From CBDVAK01 sp965371945 (GTDB lineage: Bacteria; Pseudomonadota; Gammaproteobacteria; Competibacterales; JAHEDQ01), in assembly GCA_965371945.1 (NCBI GenBank), contig CBDVAK010000260.1, forward strand, positions 1 through 5,083: 5,083 nucleotides of DNA, in the 5' to 3' direction. The notes beneath the pieces are model-generated. The model worked only from the letters and a program-made list of their open reading frames with translations. It searched no databases and was not told the origin of the DNA. Positions 1 to 5,083 of this stretch are shown here, in pieces. Both the position numbers and the translations under genes were made by a program. Each line of letters begins with the position of its first letter. Position 1 is the stretch's first letter.

Positions 1-830
<830 letters not shown>

Positions 831-834
<4 letters not shown>

Positions 835-1388
835 AAGTCATCGAGACCGCGTTGTCTGGCGTGTTGATCCTCGAACCGGACGTGGTTGCAGACCGTCGTG
901 GTTTTTTTGTCGAAACCTATCATCAGCAGAGATATTCAGAGTTCGGGCTGGACGCGGTTTTTGTACAGGACAACCATTCGCGATCGGTGGGCGGTGTGTT
1001 GCGAGGACTGCACTATCAGCTGCAACAGCCGCAGGGCAAGCTGGTACGGGTCGCTTATGGCAAGGTCTATGATGTGGCAGTCGACGTACGCCGCGGGTCA
1101 CCGACCTTCGGTCAGTGGGCGGGAGCCGTCCTGGATGATATCAGCCACAGACAGATCTACCTGCCGCCCGGATTTGCGCACGGCTTCTGCGTGTTGTCCG
1201 ACATTGCGGATTTCGTATACAAGTGTACCAATTTTTATCACCCGGAATCCCAACAGGGGATACGCTGGGACGATCCCGCCCTCGGTATAGATTGGCCTCT
1301 GGAGCAGGTGATATTGTCCACCAGGGATGCTGCGTATCCACTGCTGGCGGACCAGTCTGAGGATCTCCTGCCCTTGTACGCGGGTTGA
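831..1388 (+). CDS. rfbC: dTDP-4-dehydrorhamnose 3,5-epimerase RmlC/RfbC
   Basis: Cytoplasmic cupin-fold epimerase that inverts C3 and C5 of dTDP-4-keto-6-deoxy-D-glucose to give dTDP-4-keto-L-rhamnose, the third step of the pathway. The protein is 185 residues, normal for the family (about 180-185). Motifs seen: DRRGFFVETY (21-30), VQDNHSRS (45-52), RGLHYQ (58-63) with the probable catalytic base His61, LPPGFAHGF (111-119), the KCTNFYHPES stretch with the probable catalytic Tyr136, and a WDDPALGIDWP segment (146-156) with the conserved Asp of the DP pair. The start is the ATG at 831, chosen from its Shine-Dalgarno sequence, the 4-base ATGA overlap with rfbA and the family N-terminus (MKVIET). 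Only 9 bases separate its stop from rfbD, and both genes use the same reading frame. No anomaly is visible in the active site. The roles of His61 and Tyr136 come from family knowledge, not from this sequence alone. Confidence 0.96.
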
Positions 1389-1397
1389 CGCGGCGCG

Positions 1398-2315
1398 ATG
1401 TCGATCAGAATTCTGTTGACCGGGTGTCGCGGCCAGGTGGGCCAGGAGCTGGCACGCCGAGTCGTCGGCCGGGGGCATAGCCTGCTGGCTTTCGACCGTG
1501 ATCGTCTGGATATCACCGACCAGGCTGCGGTGGGGCGGATATTGGCCGAGCTGGCTCCCGACGTGGTGGTCAATGCCGCTGCCTACACGGCCGTGGATCG
1601 GGCCGAATCGGAGCCCGGCCAGGCTTTCCAGGTCAACCGGGATGGTCCGGCACTGCTGGCCGCCGGCTGTGATCGCCTGGGTGTGCCCCTGCTGCACTTG
1701 TCCACCGATTTCGTGTTCGACGGCAACAAGCGGGAACCCTGGAACGAGGGTGACCCGATGGCGCCGTTGAGTGTATACGGGCGCAGCAAGGCGGCGGGAG
1801 AGGATCGGGTCCGTGCATTGCTCGATCACCATCTCATACTGCGTGTGTCCTGGGTGTTCGGGGCATCCGGCCACAACTTCGTGAAGACCATATTGCGGCT
1901 GGCTACCGAGCGTGCGGAACTGGGTATCGTGGATGATCAACAGGGATGTCCGACCTGGGCGGGCCACGTTGCCGAGGTGGCGCTCACCCTGGCTGAGCGG
2001 GCAGCCGCTGCGGATCAGGTGCAATGGGGGACCTTTCACTATTGCGATTCTCCACCGGTGACCTGGTGCGGATTTGCCCGGGAGATCGTTGCCACTGCCG
2101 CTGAACGCATGTCGCTGCCGACAGTCCGGGTCAGGCCCATCGCTACCGAAGCGTATCCGTTGCCGGCGGCGCGACCGGCCAATTCGGTGCTCGATTGCGC
2201 GCGCATCCAGCGTGTCTACGGCGTCACCGGCGGATCGTGGCGGATCGGGTTGGAGAAGACACTGGATGAACTGCAGGCAGCCGACGTGGATCGCCGGCAG
2301 GACTCCCGGGCATGA
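1398..2315 (+). CDS. rfbD: dTDP-4-dehydrorhamnose reductase RmlD/RfbD
   Basis: Cytoplasmic short-chain dehydrogenase/reductase that reduces dTDP-4-keto-L-rhamnose with NAD(P)H to dTDP-L-rhamnose, the last step of the pathway. The 305-residue length is normal. The N-terminal Rossmann loop reads GCRGQVG (9-15), followed by VVNAAAYTAVDRAE (57-70). The catalytic set is Thr103 in STDFVFDG, Tyr127 and Lys131 in YGRSK. C-terminal landmarks are VDDQQGCPTWA (178-188) and RPANSVLD (259-266), both typical of RmlD. STDFVFDG carries Phe where the usual motif has Tyr, a mild substitution that leaves the catalytic Tyr intact. The ATG at 1398 has no clear Shine-Dalgarno sequence, so translation probably depends on ribosomes finishing rfbC 9 bases upstream; there is no alternative start between that stop and this ATG. 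The 3' end overlaps rfbB by ATGA (2312-2315). Confusion with other SDR epimerases is unlikely given the motifs and context. Confidence 0.95.
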   Translation: MSIRILLTGCRGQVGQELARRVVGRGHSLLAFDRDRLDITDQAAVGRILAELAPDVVVNAAAYTAVDRAESEPGQAFQVNRDGPALLAAGCDRLGVPLLHLSTDFVFDGNKREPWNEGDPMAPLSVYGRSKAAGEDRVRALLDHHLILRVSWVFGASGHNFVKTILRLATERAELGIVDDQQGCPTWAGHVAEVALTLAERAAAADQVQWGTFHYCDSPPVTWCGFAREIVATAAERMSLPTVRVRPIATEAYPLPAARPANSVLDCARIQRVYGVTGGSWRIGLEKTLDELQAADVDRRQDSRA

Positions 2316-3352
2316 GTCACAGGCCTCAAAATGTGCTGGTTACCGGTGGCGCGGGATTCATCGGCAGCAATTTTGTGCGCTGGCTATTGACCCACGATAC
2401 CCGGGTCCGGGTGGTCAATCTCGATCTGCTTACCTATGCCGGCTCCATGGAGAATCTGCAACCGGCGCCGGACCCCGAACGCCATCTTTTCGTGCAGGGA
2501 GACATCTGTGATGCGGGCCTGGTCGCGCGTCTGCTGGCGGAACACGATATCGATACGGTGGTGCATTTCGCGGCCGAGAGTCATGTCGACCGGTCGATCA
2601 CCGGACCACGGGCATTTGTGATCAGCAACGTGCTGGGCACGTTTACCCTGCTGGAGGCTTGTCGTCAGCGCTGGCTGTCGGGGAAAACTCCTGGCAGCGG
2701 TGCGAGCACCCGCTTTCATCATATATCGACCGACGAGGTCTACGGTACCCTGGGGCCAACGGATCCCGCTTTCACCGAGACCACGCCGTACGCGCCCAAC
2801 TCGCCCTATTCAGCATCCAAGGCCGGTTCGGACCATCTGGTCCGAGCCTACCATCACACCTATGGCTTGCCGGTTACCACCAGCAATTGTTCGAACAACT
2901 ATGGCCCCTACCAGCATGTCGAGAAACTGGTGCCAACGGTGATCCGCTGCTGTCTGCAGGGGCGGCCCATTCCAGTCTACGGAGATGGCAGCAACGTTCG
3001 TGACTGGCTGTATGTCGATGATCATTGCAGCGGCATCGATGTGGTGCTGCGTGATGGTGTGGAAGGCGAAACTTACAATATCGGGGGCGACAACGAGTGC
3101 TCCAACCACGCCATCGTGAACACGATATGCGCCGTGATGGATCGCTCGCATCCGACCGGTGCGCCTCACTCGGAGCTGATCGAATTTGTAGCCGACCGGC
3201 CGGGGCACGACTGGCGCTATGCCATTGACGGCAGTCGCATGCGGGTTGAACTGGGCTGGACGCCGGCCGAGAGTTTCGCGTCCGGGCTCGACAAGACCTG
3301 CCGCTGGTACTGCGGCATGAGTACCTCTCCGGGTGCGCTGGTAGCCGAGTGA
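2312..3352 (+). CDS. rfbB: dTDP-glucose 4,6-dehydratase RmlB/RfbB
   Basis: NAD-dependent extended SDR enzyme of the cytoplasm that converts dTDP-glucose to dTDP-4-keto-6-deoxy-glucose, the second step of the rhamnose pathway and the branch point to other deoxysugars. The protein has 346 residues, within the usual 340-360. Seen in order: the NAD-binding loop TGGAGFIGS (11-19), NLDLLTYAG (36-44), HFAAESHVDRSI (85-96), the STDEVYG motif with Thr140, Asp141 and Glu142 as the dehydratase triad, YSASK with Tyr166 and Lys170, SNCSNNYGPYQ (191-201), NVRDWLYVDDH (228-238), and ADRPGHDWRYAID (294-306). STDEVYG and the SNNYGPYQ segment separate it from GalE-type epimerases. The ATG at 2312 overlaps the rfbD stop as ATGA, with an AGGA 9 bases upstream (2299-2302). 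Its stop (3350-3352) shares one base with the permease start. It stands last of the four rhamnose genes, whereas in E. coli and Pseudomonas it is first (rfbBDAC/rmlBDAC). Confidence 0.97.
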   Translation: MSHRPQNVLVTGGAGFIGSNFVRWLLTHDTRVRVVNLDLLTYAGSMENLQPAPDPERHLFVQGDICDAGLVARLLAEHDIDTVVHFAAESHVDRSITGPRAFVISNVLGTFTLLEACRQRWLSGKTPGSGASTRFHHISTDEVYGTLGPTDPAFTETTPYAPNSPYSASKAGSDHLVRAYHHTYGLPVTTSNCSNNYGPYQHVEKLVPTVIRCCLQGRPIPVYGDGSNVRDWLYVDDHCSGIDVVLRDGVEGETYNIGGDNECSNHAIVNTICAVMDRSHPTGAPHSELIEFVADRPGHDWRYAIDGSRMRVELGWTPAESFASGLDKTCRWYCGMSTSPGALVAE

Positions 3353-4116
3353 TGTCCCGCAATCACTATCTCCAGCTGGTGCTCTACAAAACCTACGCCA
3401 CGCTCAAGGCGGAGGCGGCCCGGACCTATATCAGCTTTTTGTGGTGGATTGTCGAACCGGTCATGTACATGCTGGTCTTCTACCTGGTGTTCGCTTTGCT
3501 GTTGCATCGGTTCACTGAGGACTTCGTCGCGTTTTTGCTGATCGGGCTGGTGGTCTGGCGCTGGTTTGACAGCACCGTGCGTCAGGGCAGCAACTCGATC
3601 GTCAGCAACAAGTCGCTGATGCGACAGGTCTACGTCCCCAAGATTCTGTTTCCAACGGTCGTGATCCTCAGCAATTCCATCAAGTTCCTGATCGTGTTCG
3701 TGTTGCTGATCGTATTTCTGAACTGGTATGGCCTGCCGATGACCAGCGCGTACTGGTCGTTGCCGTTGTTGCTGATGACTCAGTTGCTGGTGATCAGTGC
3801 GGGTACGCTGTTGTTGTCGTCGGTGGTGCCGTTCGTTCCCGATCTGCGCATCGTGGTCGGCAATATACTGCTGGTGATGTTCTTTGTTTCCGGGGTGTTC
3901 TTTTCCACCGACAGGGTTCCGGAGGAGTACCAGGCATATCTGTCGCTGAATCCCATGTTTACCCTCATCGTGAGCTACCGCGAGGTGCTGCTGAACGGTT
4001 CCTGGCCGGATTTGTGGGGTCTGTCGGTCATCGTGCTGAGTTCGGCCGTTGTGCTGGTGTGCGGGGTGGCGCTGCTGCGGCGGTTCGATCGTGTTTATCC
4101 GAGGACCACCTTGTGA
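3352..4116 (+). CDS. wzm: ABC-2 type polysaccharide export permease (Wzm/KpsM family)
   Basis: Inner-membrane permease of an ABC exporter that moves a lipid-linked polysaccharide (O-antigen or capsule) from cytoplasm to periplasm, working as a dimer with the ATPase encoded next. The 254-residue protein has a short polar N-terminus and about six hydrophobic stretches near residues 33-52, 58-76, 98-123, 137-159, 167-184 and 222-242, the usual ABC-2 permease pattern and length. Family-like details are FLWWIVEPVMYMLVFY near the first membrane segment, the cytoplasmic loop NSIVSNKSLMRQVYVPKILFP (between TM2 and TM3), and SLNPMFTLIVSYREVLL (198-214), typical of Wzm/KpsM/TagG proteins. The start is either ATG 3352 (TGATG junction with the rfbB stop) or GTG 3349 one codon earlier; ATG is preferred, though no strong Shine-Dalgarno sequence favours either. 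The stop overlaps the ATPase start (GTGA). Function is secure at family level; whether the substrate is O-antigen, capsule or exopolysaccharide cannot be told, and the symbol wzm is by analogy. Confidence 0.9.
   Translation: MSRNHYLQLVLYKTYATLKAEAARTYISFLWWIVEPVMYMLVFYLVFALLLHRFTEDFVAFLLIGLVVWRWFDSTVRQGSNSIVSNKSLMRQVYVPKILFPTVVILSNSIKFLIVFVLLIVFLNWYGLPMTSAYWSLPLLLMTQLLVISAGTLLLSSVVPFVPDLRIVVGNILLVMFFVSGVFFSTDRVPEEYQAYLSLNPMFTLIVSYREVLLNGSWPDLWGLSVIVLSSAVVLVCGVALLRRFDRVYPRTTL
4101..4104 (+). promoter_or_regulatory. Ribosome binding site of wzt
   Basis: GAGG inside the end of the permease gene sits 8 bases before GTG 4113. It supports this GTG over the in-frame ATG at 4140, which has no purine-rich sequence in front of it, and over the longer open frame upstream, which would run deep into the permease gene. 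Confidence 0.6.
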
Positions 4117-4826
4117 CTGACGCCGCGAATTCGCTGTTGATGTCGCTACAGCAGGTGGGCGTCGCGTACCGCAGGCGTTACGGGTTCGTGCGCCATCGTC
4201 TGTTGTGGGCCATCCGTGACGTCAGTTTCGATCTTTACCGGGGCGAGACCCTGGGGGTGATCGGACGCAACGGCGTCGGCAAGAGTACCTTGCTGAAATT
4301 GATGGCAGGGGTCATCGAACCTGATGAGGGCCGGATTCAGGTCAATGGTGTCAGGGCTGCCCTGTTGACACTGCAGGCGGGTTTCGACAGCAATCTGACC
4401 GGGCGTGAGAATGCAGTACTGAGTGGATTGTTGCTGGGTATGAGCCGTCAGGCCCTGCGCCGGCAGATGGATGAAATACTGGAGTTCGCCGGGTTGCAGG
4501 ACGCCGCTGACGAGCTGGTGGGCACTTACTCGAATGGCATGAAAGCCAGGCTGGGTTTCTCAGTCGCGATGCTTGCCGACCCCGACGTGTTGTTGGTCGA
4601 TGAGGTGCTGGGGGTCGGTGACGCGGATTTTCGGGAGAAATCAGGCCAGGTCCTGCGTGAGCGTATCGATTCGGACAGGACGGTGGTGCTGGTCTCGCAC
4701 AATGGCAACGTGATTCGCAAGCACTGTGATCGTGCCGTGTGGATCGAGAACGGGTTGGTGGTTGCGGTCGGAACCGCCAGTGCTGTTTTGGACCAATACG
4801 ATACGCGGACCCGCGGCAACGGTTGA
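4113..4826 (+). CDS. wzt: ABC exporter ATPase for polysaccharide (Wzt/KpsT family, short form)
   Basis: Cytoplasmic nucleotide-binding subunit that powers the adjacent permease. Seen in the 237 residues: an N-terminal strand leading into the Walker A loop GRNGVGKST (51-59), the LQAGFDSNLTGREN segment (87-100) in the Q-loop region, the family-specific ABC signature YSNGM (139-143) in place of LSGGQ, Walker B DVLLVDE (158-164) followed by the VLGVGD D-loop region, and the switch His196 in VSHN. YSxGM, VDEVLxVGD and LTGREN are hallmarks of the Wzt/KpsT/TagH subgroup. The protein ends about 40 residues after the switch His, so it lacks the C-terminal carbohydrate-binding domain that takes E. coli O9a Wzt beyond 400 residues. 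It resembles short exporters such as Klebsiella O1-type Wzt or KpsT. The GTG start at 4113 overlaps the permease stop (GTGA) and has a GAGG 8 bases upstream; an ATG start at 4140 would give 228 residues. All catalytic residues are present. Confidence 0.92.
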   Translation: MTDAANSLLMSLQQVGVAYRRRYGFVRHRLLWAIRDVSFDLYRGETLGVIGRNGVGKSTLLKLMAGVIEPDEGRIQVNGVRAALLTLQAGFDSNLTGRENAVLSGLLLGMSRQALRRQMDEILEFAGLQDAADELVGTYSNGMKARLGFSVAMLADPDVLLVDEVLGVGDADFREKSGQVLRERIDSDRTVVLVSHNGNVIRKHCDRAVWIENGLVVAVGTASAVLDQYDTRTRGNG

Positions 4827-4847
4827 CGTGGGCCGCGCACGGGATAT

Positions 4848-4875
4848 TTGACAACCGCCGCCAGTTCGGCATTAT
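4848..4875 (+). promoter_or_regulatory. Candidate sigma-70 promoter before the sulfotransferase gene
   Basis: A perfect -35 hexamer TTGACA (4848-4853) is followed after 16 bases by CATTAT (4870-4875), which matches TATAAT at four of six positions, including the critical second A and last T. Transcription would begin near 4882, about 20-40 bases before the two possible starts of the next gene. It lies in the only real intergenic gap of the window, which favours a functional reading. Spacing is one base short of optimum and the -10 is imperfect, so this is a prediction by eye. Confidence 0.4.
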
Positions 4876-4895
4876 CTGCGCCTCCGCGATCGGGC

Positions 4896-4909
4896 TGACA
4901 GGTGACAGG
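4896..4909 (+). repeat. Two tandem copies of TGACAGG
   Basis: TGACAGG is repeated head to tail without a spacer, directly upstream of the sulfotransferase start. The first copy supplies the in-frame TGA (4896-4898) that bounds the reading frame upstream. The repeat junction creates the GTG at 4902, one of two possible start codons. The second copy's AGG (4907-4909) could act as a weak Shine-Dalgarno sequence for the ATG at 4920. Two copies of 7 bases can arise by chance. Confidence 0.5.
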
Positions 4910-4919
4910 CACACCACGG

Positions 4920-5083
4920 ATGCAGAAGTTTCCGTTGCGGTATCCGAAATCCGAGCACGAAAAGCGCATCGGCGAATACTTTCGCTCGCCATGGCGGTTG
5001 GGGTGTGTGCGTCATGCCACCGGGTCGGACAGCTACCAGAATTTTGTCATCTGTTTCGTCAACCGCTCAGGTTCCAACCTGCT
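4920..5083 (+). CDS. Probable PAPS-dependent sulfotransferase, N-terminal part (cut by window)
   Basis: Open frame running off the right edge; 54 complete codons are visible from ATG 4920. The N-terminus is polar and basic (MQKFPLRYPKSEHEKRIGEY) with no signal peptide, so a cytoplasmic protein is likely. Residues 41-54, NFVICFVNRSGSNL, form a hydrophobic strand running into an RSGS loop. This strand-loop is the hallmark of the 5'-phosphosulfate (PAPS) binding site in sulfotransferases, as in the PRSGST loop of the Stf0 family and related bacterial enzymes. Such enzymes move sulfate from PAPS to a hydroxyl on a sugar or lipid. GTG 4902, six codons earlier, is an alternative start; a TGA at 4896 closes the frame above it, and neither start has a strong Shine-Dalgarno sequence. 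The 93-base gap after wzt and the candidate promoter suggest it may be expressed partly on its own. The acceptor is unknown; a glycan of this locus is an inference from position. The other motifs, including the 3'-phosphate site, lie outside the window, so a different P-loop-like protein is not excluded. Confidence 0.65.
   Translation, partial: MQKFPLRYPKSEHEKRIGEYFRSPWRLGCVRHATGSDSYQNFVICFVNRSGSNL

Noticed and set aside
1098..2039. Long open frame on the minus strand (313 codons) across rfbC and rfbD
   Set aside because: It lies antisense to two unmistakable genes, its translation shows no recognisable motif, and long antisense frames are expected in GC-rich coding DNA.
2874..3362. Minus-strand open frame (162 codons) opposite the 3' half of rfbB
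   Set aside because: Arg/Ser/Cys-rich shadow of conserved rfbB sequence, with no motif and no sign of its own start signals.
4014..4112. An upstream start for wzt at 4014
   Set aside because: The added segment is the permease gene read in another frame and does not resemble a Wzt N-terminus; GTG 4113 with GAGG in front fits better.
4857..4870. Possible terminator hairpin after wzt (GCCG, 6-base loop, CGGC)
   Set aside because: Only a 4-bp stem with no following T run, and it falls inside the promoter candidate; not a credible intrinsic terminator.
4351..4992. Open frame on the minus strand (213 codons) across wzt and the sulfotransferase start
   Set aside because: Antisense to wzt with all its ABC motifs; its composition, rich in Arg, Pro and Ser, is typical of a shadow frame.

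Overview
The window is a tightly packed, single-strand (+) segment of a surface-polysaccharide locus. It holds the four dTDP-L-rhamnose synthesis genes in the order rfbA-rfbC-rfbD-rfbB (rmlA-C-D-B). These are followed by the permease and ATPase of an ABC-2 polysaccharide exporter (Wzm/Wzt, KpsM/KpsT type) and by the 5' end of a probable PAPS-dependent sulfotransferase that runs off the right edge. rfbA is cut by the left edge and lacks roughly its first 14-16 codons. No RNA genes, mobile elements, CRISPR arrays or convincing terminators are visible, and no gene-free stretch exceeds 100 bases.

The DNA is GC-rich. The RmlA, RmlC and RmlB proteins look like proteobacterial forms, and the RmlA in particular resembles the Pseudomonas/gammaproteobacterial type. 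A Gram-negative, most likely gammaproteobacterial, host is therefore inferred; genus cannot be told from the sequence.

Layout: rfbA (1-834, partial) overlaps rfbC (831-1388) by ATGA. rfbD (1398-2315) follows after 9 bases and overlaps rfbB (2312-3352) by ATGA. rfbB touches wzm (3352-4116) through TGATG, and wzm overlaps wzt (4113-4826) by GTGA. This spacing indicates one translationally coupled transcript. A 93-base gap (4827-4919) then carries a candidate sigma-70 promoter and a small tandem repeat before the sulfotransferase gene.

Working model: RfbA, RfbB, RfbC and RfbD turn glucose-1-phosphate and dTTP into dTDP-L-rhamnose in the cytoplasm. Glycosyltransferases outside the window would build a rhamnose-containing glycan on a lipid carrier, and Wzm/Wzt would move it across the inner membrane. 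The Wzt is short and lacks the C-terminal carbohydrate-binding domain of E. coli O9a-type Wzt. The adjacent sulfotransferase start suggests that the glycan, or another product of the locus, may be sulfated. That is the most interesting idea here, but it rests on 54 visible residues and on gene neighbourhood. The rest of the window is a conventional, well-understood gene set.
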